43,215 nucleotides of DNA from a virus, in the IMG/VR virus record IMGVR_UViG_3300019884_000002, positions 1-43,215 of that record, one strand, 5' to 3'. The translations under genes and the position numbers were made by a program. The notes below the pieces were generated by a model. It did not search any database, was not told where the DNA came from, and saw only the letters and a program-made list of their open reading frames with translations. This document shows positions 8,311-16,987 of the stretch, one piece after another; position 1 is the first letter of the stretch, and every line of letters starts with the position of its first letter.

Positions 8311-8439
8311 CTACTTCAGGTATCCGAGGTTGCTGCCTGCGAGCATTAGAATGACCACGAGTACCGCCGGCCAGCACGGCAGCTTGCCGACGGCGTTGAG
8401 GATCACGAAGATGAGCGCGAGCAGTAAGAGAATGGACAT
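8311..8439 (-). CDS. 42-residue hydrophobic membrane protein
   Basis: ATG at 8439 preceded by AGGAGACTCAC, stop TAG at 8311-8313; 42 codons plus stop. Two hydrophobic stretches (residues 3-15, ILLLLALIFVILN, and 24-35) are separated by a short GKLPCWP turn. It resembles small bacterial DUF3309-like hydrophobic proteins in layout. A small two-helix protein could be a holin-like pore, but no endolysin lies nearby, so this is a guess. It sits next to two other exported proteins. Confidence 0.6.
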   Translation of the reverse strand: MSILLLLALIFVILNAVGKLPCWPAVLVVILMLAGSNLGYLK

Positions 8440-8449
8440 GTGAGTCTCC

Positions 8450-11400
8450 TTACCGAATAGACATTGTAATGCCTGCACTACGTTGCTGTGCGGTGGTTGC
8501 GGCTTGCATCAGCAAGATAACTATCTGCTCCGTTGAAGACAGCTGTCCTGCGTCGTAGAACGTCGTCTGGTCGAGCACAGCCGCAGGTCCGAGTGAGTCG
8601 AGCAGCGGCGTGAACCCGTAGAATGTCACCACACCAGTCGTCGCCGCGCTGTCTGTCGCCGCCGTGACAGCACGCACACCGGAGTCAGCCGTAGGTCCTG
8701 CCGCCGTCGCGAGTGGGAACTCGTAGCAGTTTCCAACTGGAGTAGCGGATGCAAACACAACGCCGACAGTCGCCTGGCTGTTTCCAAGTTCATCCGTGTA
8801 GGTCGGCGTGATGGTGTCCGCTGTCGCCGAGAACACAGTAGTAACACAACCGATGAGTCGACCGTAGAAGCGCGGGGACGCTACTGAGTTCGTCGCCGCG
8901 AAGGCATTCGTGCCGACGTTCAGCGTGCCGAGGCTATTGATGATGCCAATCATCGTGCGACTGGCGGCTGTCGTGACTGCGGCCCATGCACGAGTAGGAA
9001 CAGCAACTGCCGATGCCGGGAGTGCCCACTGCCGTTTGATGTACCAGACGGCGGCAGTCGGAGCCGCGACACTCTCGGACGAGTTGATCGTAGCTGTGTT
9101 CGCCGTCGCTGCTGCCGCGCAGCCTACAACACAATCGACTTGAAGATTTCCTGCTGCCGATACTAGTGCGGTATCCGTTCCGTCGTGGATCAGTGCCGCA
9201 ACTCGCTGTGCTCCAGTGCCAGACGCACCGACGCCCATCAGTGGCGTGACTCCGTTAATCTGCGCGACGTTGATCGGCTCGTTATCCGGAAACGTGCCGA
9301 CGTTCATGGTCGGCGTCGCGCCAAAGGCAGGTAGCGTCCCGGTCAGGGCGACCACTCCTGTCGAGTCGTTCGCAAGGGTGACTCGCTGCACACCGGTCCC
9401 CGAGGGACCATTCCCCATTGTCACCGCGACGCCGTTCATCTGCGCGATATTAAACGGTTCATTATCAGGGAAGGTGAGCACGTCGACGTCCCCGATATTC
9501 GCCGTGCCCGCGACGAGCGCGGGCAGGGTCGCCAGGGAGACGGGCAACGTCGCAATCGCCGCCAGTCCATCCGAGAGACGCACGAAGACCGGCGTGCCGA
9601 CAGGCGCATCGACGGTCAGCGAGCCCCCGTTGTCCGTCACGGGTACGGCGGCCGCGATGGAGACAGGCTGCGTCACCGCCGACCCGTCGACCATTAGCGC
9701 ATTTCCAGCAGTCACGTTCGCACCGCGCTCATTTCCCGCCGCGTCGCGAATCGTTCCGTATAAGTTCCGATTGGCCGACATGCGCGGAGTGCCTGCACTG
9801 TTCTCGGCAACGGCGTTCGGTGCTGCGTCATCGACGACCGCTCCGATGTTTCCTATTGGTGTCGTGCCAAACGTGAAGGCGGAATTGTCTGCGAAGGTGG
9901 CCGCACCACCACAACCGCCTGTGCAATTCACGTCGAGGGATGTGCCCGTTGCGTTAACAACAGCACCACCCGAATCGACGATCTGTGTTTTCTGTGTTCC
10001 GTCAGTCTGAGGGGCCGACAGGGCTAAGGCACTTGTGTTGAGATTGGTGCCCGCATTAGCGGTGACGGTTCCAGTCACTGCAGGAAGCGTAAGCACGTCT
10101 ATCTGCAGCTCACCAGCCGCGTCGGTAACGACGTCTTGTGTATTGCCGCTTCCGTCCTTCCCGGCGATACGCACTGGCCTACCATCTACAGCTGTACCGT
10201 CAGCAGCAGAGCCTTGAACGCTCAGTGAATTAGAACCAGCACTACTCGTGACGGCGACTTGTTGAGTGATACTCTCGATCACTGAGTTTGGAGCAGTTCG
10301 AACAACTACTCCATAATCGCCAGCAGCAGGTGGTGCGTTCCTGAGTTGAGTTGTTCGCACGGCCCCGAACTCATCTAAGCCGGCAACCGTAGCTAATGCA
10401 AATGGCGCCCCTCCCTCCGCAGAATTGGTTGCATCATGGGCCGACTGCAAAGTGGACGCATTCAAAGTGACGTCAACGGAACCACTCGTGTAGGCTTGAA
10501 CACGTACACGATACTGCTTCTCGTAACCTCCTATGTAAGCCGCGAATGAAGCACCACTGATAGCCGGATTGATAATGAGCGCAGTCCATCCCGCACCGGT
10601 CGACGAATCCCACGCGACTGTGTTATACCAGTCGGTGCCATTAGGCGTCTGCTCGAGAAAAAGTGTTCCGACAAAGGCAGACGGATTGAGCGTGAACCCG
10701 GCTCCGGCGAAACCCTCGAGCGATACCGTAACAGCTTCGTCCAGCACGTTGAGTGTGTCAGAAGCCGTGGCCGTCGCCGGGCCACTGATTGGTTTATTAT
10801 AGAGGATGCGATCGGGCGTCATCCTGAATGCACCCTTACTGTCCTCATTCACTTGGTTTGTTGCGACGTCGTCAACAACCGCACCTGCTATGACGATCGC
10901 CGATGACCCAGCTGTAAAAGCTCCGCCATCAATGGTGGCATCGCTGCATCCTGTGAAACAGGAAACACTTCCATCCCATCGAAACCACTGAGCGCCGCTC
11001 CACACCATGGTGAACCCACCAACCGGTACCGTCGTCGGGTTGGCAAAGGCGTCTGAGAGTGCGCTTGGTGCAGGAAATAGTTCGGTCCCGTTGTTGCTTC
11101 GTAGATTAACGTGCACTCCGCGCTTCGGCGTAATGCGCGCCGCTGCCGCGTTCCCATCCACTACATCCGCAGGCGCGTCGAGGCGGACACCTGCGATCGG
11201 TTGGACGGCAGTCGTGCCCACTGTGAACGTCGCGTTGTCAAGGAACGACCCACCCGGCGTGCAACCAGAATCACAGATCACATGCTGGGGAGCCCCGAAA
11301 ACGAAGCTCCCGGTCACGAACCACGGCTCGGTCGACTCGCCTGGAGGCCCTTGTGCAACAGTCGTCTGAGCATACGCCGGTGGCGCCAAGAGCACAAGCA

Positions 11401-11470
11401 GGAGGAAAGCGGTCGCGTAGTAGCGACCACCCTTCTTCTTTCCGCCGGACTTCTTTCCGCCCTTCTTCAT
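8450..11470 (-). CDS. 1006-residue exported repeat protein (adhesin- or fibre-like)
   Basis: ATG at 11470, ribosome site AGGAGGG. Residues 1-16 are Lys/Gly-rich, followed by a hydrophobic segment (about 19-31) ending in a signal-peptidase-like AYA/Q site at 34-35, so Sec export is predicted. The mature part is Ala/Thr/Val/Gly-rich and beta-type. At least four CxxGC pairs occur (near residues 66, 171, 517, 781). Three are followed by a roughly 50-residue module (D-x3-F-T-x-G ... IGAVVDD ... R-M-x3-R-x-LY, partly degenerate in the first copy). Near residues 664 and 725 come two copies of FPDNEP-x-N-x-AQ-x-NGV ... GTG-x-QRV, a motif common in phage appendage and virion proteins. Located among virion genes. 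A signal peptide is odd for a virion protein; it may be displayed on the cell surface. Function inferred only. Confidence 0.72.
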   Translation of the reverse strand: MKKGGKKSGGKKKGGRYYATAFLLLVLLAPPAYAQTTVAQGPPGESTEPWFVTGSFVFGAPQHVICDSGCTPGGSFLDNATFTVGTTAVQPIAGVRLDAPADVVDGNAAAARITPKRGVHVNLRSNNGTELFPAPSALSDAFANPTTVPVGGFTMVWSGAQWFRWDGSVSCFTGCSDATIDGGAFTAGSSAIVIAGAVVDDVATNQVNEDSKGAFRMTPDRILYNKPISGPATATASDTLNVLDEAVTVSLEGFAGAGFTLNPSAFVGTLFLEQTPNGTDWYNTVAWDSSTGAGWTALIINPAISGASFAAYIGGYEKQYRVRVQAYTSGSVDVTLNASTLQSAHDATNSAEGGAPFALATVAGLDEFGAVRTTQLRNAPPAAGDYGVVVRTAPNSVIESITQQVAVTSSAGSNSLSVQGSAADGTAVDGRPVRIAGKDGSGNTQDVVTDAAGELQIDVLTLPAVTGTVTANAGTNLNTSALALSAPQTDGTQKTQIVDSGGAVVNATGTSLDVNCTGGCGGAATFADNSAFTFGTTPIGNIGAVVDDAAPNAVAENSAGTPRMSANRNLYGTIRDAAGNERGANVTAGNALMVDGSAVTQPVSIAAAVPVTDNGGSLTVDAPVGTPVFVRLSDGLAAIATLPVSLATLPALVAGTANIGDVDVLTFPDNEPFNIAQMNGVAVTMGNGPSGTGVQRVTLANDSTGVVALTGTLPAFGATPTMNVGTFPDNEPINVAQINGVTPLMGVGASGTGAQRVAALIHDGTDTALVSAAGNLQVDCVVGCAAAATANTATINSSESVAAPTAAVWYIKRQWALPASAVAVPTRAWAAVTTAASRTMIGIINSLGTLNVGTNAFAATNSVASPRFYGRLIGCVTTVFSATADTITPTYTDELGNSQATVGVVFASATPVGNCYEFPLATAAGPTADSGVRAVTAATDSAATTGVVTFYGFTPLLDSLGPAAVLDQTTFYDAGQLSSTEQIVILLMQAATTAQQRSAGITMSIR

Positions 11471-11479
11471 GGCGCCCTC

Positions 11480-11896
11480 CTACTCAACCACGATCTGGGA
11501 TCTGATTTCCCGGACGACGGCGAGCGACTGCGCGCGGAGTTCCGTCATCGTCGCGACTTGCGACTCCGTAAAGCCACTGATGTCAGCGGTCAGCACGACA
11601 ATTGACAAAGCGCGTCGCAGAGCACGGACCTTTTCGTACTCCTCGATCGTCGTACTTCCGTTCTCGACATCCGTGACCACGTCGGCGATCACGTCATAGA
11701 ACAGTGTGAACAGCGCGCTCTCGATCGACGCGACTTGCACCTTCTGCGTCTCGGAGAACCCGGACTTGTCCGAGAGCATTTGCAGCCCGTTCACCACTTG
11801 TTCGACTGCACGCGCCCTTCGATACTGCACGTCGCTCATAGACGACGCCGGAGTCGCGATGACGAACGCCAGCACCACTGCGAAAAGAATCTTCAT
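11480..11896 (-). CDS. small secreted helical protein
   Basis: 138 residues from the ATG at 11896, which overlaps the previous stop as TAATG; an in-frame upstream ATG exists but lies inside the preceding gene. Residues 1-20 (MKILFAVVLAFVIATPASSM) form a clear Sec signal peptide with a probable cleavage after the Ala-Ser-Ser region. The rest is helical and charged with two similar SGF(S/T)E(T/S)Q turns (about residues 48 and 113), hinting at an internal duplication. Directly upstream of the 1006-residue exported protein, so the two may work together. Function unknown. Confidence 0.68.
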   Translation of the reverse strand: MKILFAVVLAFVIATPASSMSDVQYRRARAVEQVVNGLQMLSDKSGFSETQKVQVASIESALFTLFYDVIADVVTDVENGSTTIEEYEKVRALRRALSIVVLTADISGFTESQVATMTELRAQSLAVVREIRSQIVVE

Positions 11897-12201
11897 TACT
11901 CGTACCCCCAAATATGACCTTTTAGGCCAACTGCCGATGCGACCCACTTGACGCCGAGCGCGGGGCGAAATGCCCATTCATACGGAAGCTCTCCGCCCGG
12001 CGGCACCTTGAACTTGTTGAGTACGGCGCCCGCTGTGTTCGTCACAGTCACAACGATGTGATTCGTCGCGTGAGTGTTCGAAAAGTGCGCCCCGGTCAAC
12101 CACGCCTGATTCGCGGTCACGGCCGTTGAGACCAGAGGGACGTCGACTCCTGGACCTGTGTCTAGGTTCGGCGCTCCGACTGATGAAAACGGCCATGCCA
12201 C
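11896..12201 (-). CDS. small virion-like protein
   Basis: 101 residues, GTG start at 12201 after AGAAGGGGATAAA. Beta-rich: TGAHFSNTHATNHIVVTVTNTAGAVLNKFKVPPGGELPYEWAFRP reads like a small beta-sandwich with a PPGG turn, a pattern seen in phage head- or tail-associated proteins. It ends in HIWGYE. Its stop overlaps the next start by one base. Role unknown. Confidence 0.6.
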   Translation of the reverse strand: MAWPFSSVGAPNLDTGPGVDVPLVSTAVTANQAWLTGAHFSNTHATNHIVVTVTNTAGAVLNKFKVPPGGELPYEWAFRPALGVKWVASAVGLKGHIWGYE

Positions 12202-12202
12202 T

Positions 12203-12412
12203 TTATCCCCTTCTGCCGAACTGAAGCGTTGTCAGCCCGTCCGCTTCGACGATCTGCTTTTTCTGCGCCTGCGACCGCTCCCGAGCGATGTCCTTCGCGA
12301 GCTCGCAGAGCCCGTGGACCATCATGATATTGTCGATGCAGCCAGTGGCAACAACTTGCCCGGCGGCATTCAACGTGATTTTCAACTCCGCTACGATCGC
12401 CGGTGGTTCCAT
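12203..12412 (-). CDS. small conserved phage protein
   Basis: 69 residues, ATG at 12412 with GAGGAACA just upstream. The core KITLNAAGQVVATGCIDNIMMVHGLCELAKDIARE is a pattern met in many phages near the portal and neck genes. Likely a helix-containing small virion or assembly protein. Function unknown. Confidence 0.6.
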   Translation of the reverse strand: MEPPAIVAELKITLNAAGQVVATGCIDNIMMVHGLCELAKDIARERSQAQKKQIVEADGLTTLQFGRRG

Positions 12413-12426
12413 TGTTCCTCGCCCCG

Positions 12427-12825
12427 TTAAAAGCCAACGACCCCGAATTCGGAGAGTCCGACTTCGAATTCGTGGTCCGTGCTCGTGATGTCCTTGCCGA
12501 AGTCGAGGACGACGACGGCGGAGTTACCTCGCGACGCGTTGTAGATCAACGCTCCTCGCGCTGTTATCACACTGTCGGGCCAGAGGACGGGAGAGTCCCA
12601 GGTGATTGCGACAGTGCGTTCAGTTGGACGCAGGATTTTGAAGCCCTTCAGGGCCTGACCTCCTGCGGAGTAGCCTTTTGCAACGACCTCACCACGCGTC
12701 GTGTAGCCGGGAGTCGCTGCGTTGAGCTCGGCACCGACCGTGAACAACGCCATGCGGAAGATGTCCTTCGCCATCCCCTCAGCGATGGAGACCTTGAACG
12801 CGGTGGGAACGGCTTGGGCGATCAT
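12427..12825 (-). CDS. phage structural protein next to portal
   Basis: 132 residues, ATG at 12825 overlapping the portal stop as ATGA. The pattern (FKVSIAEGMAKDIFRMALFTVGAELNAATPGYTTRGEVVAKGYSAGGQAL, a W..PVLWP.S..TARGALIYNAS turn and AVVVLDFGKDI) is common to a widespread family of phage virion-associated proteins usually found beside portal or head genes. Mixed fold with a jelly-roll-like core is inferred. Exact role unknown. Confidence 0.68.
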   Translation of the reverse strand: MIAQAVPTAFKVSIAEGMAKDIFRMALFTVGAELNAATPGYTTRGEVVAKGYSAGGQALKGFKILRPTERTVAITWDSPVLWPDSVITARGALIYNASRGNSAVVVLDFGKDITSTDHEFEVGLSEFGVVGF

Positions 12826-14321
12826 GCTGCAGCCACCGGGACGTCTTCGTCCTCAATCTGATACTTGATGTTGCCTGCCGCGTCCTTCACGGTGCGAACT
12901 TTCTTCCCGGGAGGAGGCGTAGGAGGAACGACGGCGGGTTCCGGCTCGCGTTCCTCACGAAGCTTCATGTCTTTTTCGATGGCGGCGAGCTCTTCGTCAG
13001 CGGAAACGTTCTCGCGAGTCCAACCACCACGGCGGAGGAAGTCATACCACGTCTCGAAGGAGATGCGCTCGTCTTGGAGAGCTTCCAACGCAGCCTTGAC
13101 GTCTGTGGAAGACGCCTTGATGACGAGGAACTCCTTGTTGATTTCGACGGACACGGAGGAGACGTCAGAGGGTTTTGCGTCAACCCCGACCCACCAGGTG
13201 ACGATTTGCAGAACTCGCTTGAGACCGAGTTCAAGTGCTTGCGCCATGCTCTGGAGGGTGGAGTGTTCGCCTGCATGACGAGCGCGGACGGCGGTGGCGG
13301 TCTCATCCGCCTGCGCCTGGTCCTCGAGAAGACGCGCACCGAGCGTCGCCATCTGCTTCTTCTTCTCGTCCATTGCAGTGACGAGCGAGCCGAGGCCTTC
13401 CCCAGTGAACTCGAGCATGCCGGCTTTGCCTTGCACGTCGATGTCCCAGACGGTGGCAGGGCCCATTTTGACCTTGCCGTCGGCGGGGACAGACTTGAGC
13501 CCTGCGACCCAGGGAGTGGGGAGAGCAACGAGGTGGAGGCCGTGCTCATGATCGACGGAGTTCCGCCAGTGAGCGAGGTTGACGTCGGCAAGATCGAGGA
13601 GCGACGGGTCTTCGAGGTCAAGCCCCGGGATCATGACGAAGGGGATGTAGTCGAGAGGTGTGCCACGGCGAGAGACGGTGACGGTTGCTCCCGGAACGTA
13701 CTCCTTCTTGTCGTTCATCGTGTAGATTGTCTGCGTGCACGCCCCGTCGATGAGTTCGATGACGCGGAAGCGGTTGCGTGTCACCCACTGGAACTTGTCG
13801 TTCGGGTCGATGATCGTTTCGATCTCGCGAAGCACGAGCATCCGGAGGAGCTTGTCACCGTCCTTCGAGTACGTCTGCCAGTTGATGATGTCTTCGGCGG
13901 TGTAGAATACACAGTACGGGCGTGCCGGCGGCACTCCAACCGGGGTGGCGGGGAGATCAATGAGGACGCCACAGCGGTTCAGGAGGACGACCTCCCGCCC
14001 GACCTGATTCGAGAACGTCTCGAACGTGACGTCGGAGTTGGAAATGTCATCCAGGTACGGCTTCACCGCCGCTGCCGTCTTCACATCGGGCGCAAGACGG
14101 AAAAGCGACCCGACCATCCCGTTGACGGTCCGCTTCGTCGCGTTGTAATAGTTCCCGCGTAGCCGATACGCCGCGTTCGCTCCACCATCTGCTCCCGGCA
14201 AATCCGGACAGTACGCCGCGCCCGCAGCGAGGACGGTGTCCTTGCCCCCGTCACAGTCCCGTAGCCTCTGCCACTTGGAGGAGTACGCTTTGTAGTCGCT
14301 GCAGGGAGTGTTTACGGGCAT
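12822..14321 (-). CDS. portal protein, DUF4055 type
   Basis: 499 residues from the ATG at 14321, which has a GAAGGA site six nucleotides upstream; a GTG at 14339 would add six residues. DUF4055-type features: N-terminal YRLRGNYYNATKRTVNGMVGSLFRLAP, then the HWRNSVDHEHGLHLVALPTPWVAG segment near the middle, a long helix (DEKKKQMATLGARLLED...TATAVRARHAGEHSTLQSMAQALE) as in portal stem/wing regions, and a Pro/Glu-rich tail. Forms the dodecameric ring at the capsid vertex through which TerL pumps DNA. Placed directly after the large terminase. Confidence 0.85.
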   Translation of the reverse strand: MPVNTPCSDYKAYSSKWQRLRDCDGGKDTVLAAGAAYCPDLPGADGGANAAYRLRGNYYNATKRTVNGMVGSLFRLAPDVKTAAAVKPYLDDISNSDVTFETFSNQVGREVVLLNRCGVLIDLPATPVGVPPARPYCVFYTAEDIINWQTYSKDGDKLLRMLVLREIETIIDPNDKFQWVTRNRFRVIELIDGACTQTIYTMNDKKEYVPGATVTVSRRGTPLDYIPFVMIPGLDLEDPSLLDLADVNLAHWRNSVDHEHGLHLVALPTPWVAGLKSVPADGKVKMGPATVWDIDVQGKAGMLEFTGEGLGSLVTAMDEKKKQMATLGARLLEDQAQADETATAVRARHAGEHSTLQSMAQALELGLKRVLQIVTWWVGVDAKPSDVSSVSVEINKEFLVIKASSTDVKAALEALQDERISFETWYDFLRRGGWTRENVSADEELAAIEKDMKLREEREPEPAVVPPTPPPGKKVRTVKDAAGNIKYQIEDEDVPVAAA

Positions 14322-14331
14322 ACGCGATCCT

Positions 14332-15909
14332 TCATGCACCCCAGGCAGATTCGTATATGGCCATTGGGCCTCCCGTTAACCGCACAGGAGCGATCGAGAG
14401 CATGACGGCTTCCGCTTTGTTCGGAGATGGGACGCCGCGCCGCTTCATCTCGTCCTTGGACTCGATCTGGATCTGGCCTTTCGACGTGCGCTTGTACCGG
14501 AGCTCCACGAGTTCGGCGGCGAGGTCGTCGTCCAGAGGATCGAGGTCGATTTCACCACGTTCGAACTTCTCACGGAGCTCCCAGTAGCGCTGGGCACGGA
14601 GATTGAGATAGGCTTCCGGGTCGTCCGAGGCTTCCCCGACGTTCACTGGGAAGACTGGTTGCTTAAGTTCGGCGGCACGATCACAAACGCCCTTGCCAAT
14701 ACCAATGGAGTCGACCTTGGCTTTCTCGGACTTCGTCTCCTTGAGCTTCGCAATGACGTTCCCGCAAGTCTGCATGGTGTCCGGGTTGCGGTCTTCATGG
14801 ATGATCCGGACGCGTCCACCCTTGTTGTGAGCGATCGTGGAGGAGTCGCCGCCAGCACCGACGTCGACTCCGAGTTCGCCCGGGACGCTTTCAGCGACGG
14901 ACAGCTCACGGTTCTGCGCCGCCTTGATCCAGTGGATTGGAATCAACCCGCCGCTCTCGGGGAGGTCAGGGAAGCGACCAAGGATCTTCGAGATCCAGAG
15001 GGGGTTGGCCTTTTCGCCGTCGGGATCGCCGGGAGGAGGTTCGACGCATGTGCCTTCGGCATTCCACTTCCAGTTCGGTGCCCACTTCCGCCGCTTTTCT
15101 TCGACGTAGATCTTGCCGATCAGTTGCTTCGCGATCCACTCGGGGCAGGGTTCACCCGTGAAGTTCGGGGAGTCGAAGGCGGAGATGTGAATGACGTGCC
15201 AGCCGCTGCCCGGCTTGCAGATGTCGGCGAAGTGCGACGTCGGGTCGTCGGGGTTGCCTATGGCGAGGAACTTCCCGTCGTCATTCGCGATGAGTGAGTC
15301 GCCGGCTTCCCAGAGAGGAATGGGCATGCCGCATGCTTCGTCGAAGAGCACGAGTACGCGCCTTGCGTGGATGCCTTGGAAGGCCGTCGGGGAGTAGTCG
15401 TCAGGCTTTCGACCGACGGCGACCTGCTCTTCATTCCCGTCGATGCCCTTCATCAACCATTCGACCTGGTTGACGCGGCCACGGAGCTCTCCTCGTGCGT
15501 GAACACGTCCGATCTCGCGCCAGAGGATTGTCCGGACCTGCGGAGCGGAGGGTGCCGACGTCACAACGAAGGCTTCGCCGGTCGGCCAGATGTCCAACCA
15601 CCACCCAGTGATCTCGGCGGCGATGTAGGATTTGCCAATTTCATGACACGACGCCACGGCAACGCGGCGGTACTTCTGCACCGCCTCCATGATCTCGCGT
15701 TGCCGCGACCAGAGATGGTCACGAAGTCGTTCCTCGGCCCACAACGCAGGCTTTGTGGTGTATACTCTACGTCGTAACTCTCTGCTCACCGCTGCAAGAC
15801 GTGTCGCGGCTTCCTCCCTCGTCACTCGAACCGTCTCCTCCACGAGAAGTTCGCGCTCGGCGACCTCCTCCGGGGACAGCTCGCGTGTGACGTCGAGAGG
15901 AATCGTCAT
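14332..15909 (-). CDS. terL: terminase large subunit
   Basis: 525 residues, ATG at 15909 overlapping the small-subunit stop (ATGA). ATPase domain: Walker A near residues 87-94 (SCHEIGKS), Walker B VLVLFDEA near 185-192 with D190/E191. Nuclease domain: acidic residues in GVDVGAGGDSSTI, then DSIGIGKGVCDRA, and SPNKAEAVML near the C-terminus, the RNase-H-like three-site layout. It cuts concatemeric DNA and pumps it into the prohead through the portal. The length is normal and all key residues are present. The motor would have to handle DNA carrying modified guanine if the modification pathway further right acts on the genome. Confidence 0.92.
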   Translation of the reverse strand: MTIPLDVTRELSPEEVAERELLVEETVRVTREEAATRLAAVSRELRRRVYTTKPALWAEERLRDHLWSRQREIMEAVQKYRRVAVASCHEIGKSYIAAEITGWWLDIWPTGEAFVVTSAPSAPQVRTILWREIGRVHARGELRGRVNQVEWLMKGIDGNEEQVAVGRKPDDYSPTAFQGIHARRVLVLFDEACGMPIPLWEAGDSLIANDDGKFLAIGNPDDPTSHFADICKPGSGWHVIHISAFDSPNFTGEPCPEWIAKQLIGKIYVEEKRRKWAPNWKWNAEGTCVEPPPGDPDGEKANPLWISKILGRFPDLPESGGLIPIHWIKAAQNRELSVAESVPGELGVDVGAGGDSSTIAHNKGGRVRIIHEDRNPDTMQTCGNVIAKLKETKSEKAKVDSIGIGKGVCDRAAELKQPVFPVNVGEASDDPEAYLNLRAQRYWELREKFERGEIDLDPLDDDLAAELVELRYKRTSKGQIQIESKDEMKRRGVPSPNKAEAVMLSIAPVRLTGGPMAIYESAWGA

Positions 15910-16301
15910 TGCACGCTCCCTATCGGCTTCGCCGTTTCCAGGTTGACGTCTGGGGCGTTCGCCTTTTCCTGTGCGTCTGTCTCACGCAACGCCTGCGCCA
16001 GCAGCTCCGCTTCCGCGGCGAGTTCGTCGTACGGGAGTCCTGCGAGCTCGGCTTCATCGGGCCTCGAGATTTCCAAACGGTCAACGGGCTTGCCGTAGGC
16101 GTAGTGCCAGAGCAACTGTTCGACGGCTGGGGGAAGCGTTCCGTTCTTCGCTCGGGTCTTGACAGACAGCTTATACTCTTCGCTCCGCAAGATGCCAGCC
16201 GAAAAGTCCCGGGCTTCGTTCGGGACCCGGGACCCTCGGGCTCTTCGGTACGTTCGAGTGGCCGTCACAGAGATGGGCGGGGCGAGATCGTCTTCCGCCA
16301 T
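15906..16301 (-). CDS. terminase small subunit-like protein
   Basis: 131 residues from the ATG at 16301 (TGATG overlap with the previous stop); a GTG at 16304 is the alternative. The motif GTLPPAVEQLLWHYAYGKPVDRLEI is typical of proteins that sit just before TerL in many phages and are taken as the DNA-recognition subunit. Basic N-terminus (RTYRRARGSR) and an acidic C-terminus. Directly precedes terL with a 4-nt overlap. No complete helix-turn-helix was verified. Confidence 0.7.
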   Translation of the reverse strand: MAEDDLAPPISVTATRTYRRARGSRVPNEARDFSAGILRSEEYKLSVKTRAKNGTLPPAVEQLLWHYAYGKPVDRLEISRPDEAELAGLPYDELAAEAELLAQALRETDAQEKANAPDVNLETAKPIGSVQ

Positions 16302-16747
16302 CACATACGCTCCACGTGAAGGGAGAAGATCGTCGCCGCGATCGGTTCATTCGGCGAGGTCGTTACAGAGACGGACGGGGCGTGTCGTACGACCGGTCCC
16401 GCCTCCGGGAAGAGCCAGGAGAAGGTCTCGGTTTTCATTCCTTCACCTTGACCCGCGAAGGTGAGACGCGTGGCGTCGTGGCTGAAGACGGTCTGCTGAG
16501 CGCGGAGCCAGAGGAGGAAGCCCTGCGCATGAGTGATCGTGAACGCCTTCGGCGGCATCACAAGGGTCAGCCGTCCACCTCTGGGCAGCTGCCCGAGCTC
16601 CTGAAGCAGCGCACACATCTTCGGGTCGGCAGGGACCTTCAACACGGCCTTCAGGAAGTAGGCGAACGACGCACGGGCATTCGCCCTGGCCGTCGTTCGA
16701 CAATCCTCCGCCCGCGACTCCGCCGCTACTCTCACGGCATCAACCAT
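16301..16747 (-). CDS. unrecognised protein at the head of the late operon
   Basis: 148 residues, ATG at 16747, first gene after the late promoter. The stretch FAYFLKAVLKV...MCALLQELGQLPRGGRLTLVMPPKAFTITHAQGFLLWLRAQ follows the order of residues in the N-terminal part of many large terminases (hydrophobic strand, then PPRHGKS), but with the P-loop lost (PPKAFTITH). It may be a degenerate terminase fragment or coincidence. Its stop overlaps the small-terminase start. No function assigned. Confidence 0.55.
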   Translation of the reverse strand: MVDAVRVAAESRAEDCRTTARANARASFAYFLKAVLKVPADPKMCALLQELGQLPRGGRLTLVMPPKAFTITHAQGFLLWLRAQQTVFSHDATRLTFAGQGEGMKTETFSWLFPEAGPVVRHAPSVSVTTSPNEPIAATIFSLHVERM

Positions 16748-16767
16748 TCGGGATCTTCACTGTGATA

Positions 16768-16797
16768 ATTATATCCCGGACGCCTCGGGCAAGACAA
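16768..16797 (-). promoter_or_regulatory. late operon promoter
   Basis: Minus-strand TTGTCT (16797-16792), 18-bp spacer, perfect TATAAT (16773-16768). Predicted start near 16761, 14 nt before the first late gene. It follows the terminator of the 17-18.8 kb cluster, so it can start terminase-to-tail transcription independently. Between 16798 and 16930 no gene or further element was recognised. Confidence 0.68.
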
Positions 16798-16933
16798 CGG
16801 GCATTGGTGTCGATTCTTTGAAGTTCAAGGACTGCCTGAAAACCTCTCCCGTGGGTAGGACAGGTAGTGCGCGCGGCCGTCACTATCAAAAGGGGGGTGG
16901 CCCGGCGTCGAGGAGGACGTCATGCTGTGCAGG

Positions 16934-16968
16934 AAAAGAAAAGCCGGCGAGGAGGAGTACTCGCCGGC
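16934..16968 (-). terminator. intrinsic terminator for the 17-18.8 kb minus-strand cluster
   Basis: Perfect 9-bp inverted repeat GCCGGCGAG / CTCGCCGGC (16943-16951 and 16960-16968) with an 8-nt loop. On the minus strand it is followed by TTTTCTTTTCC, the U-rich tail of a rho-independent terminator. It lies about 20 nt after the stop at 16988. Confidence 0.8.
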
Positions 16969-16987
16969 CTGAGCTGCGCTCGAAGAA

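Noticed and set aside
13074-14162. 362-codon open frame on the plus strand inside the portal gene
   Set aside because: Antisense to a well-supported portal gene; high G+C makes long antisense frames common; composition is unnatural.
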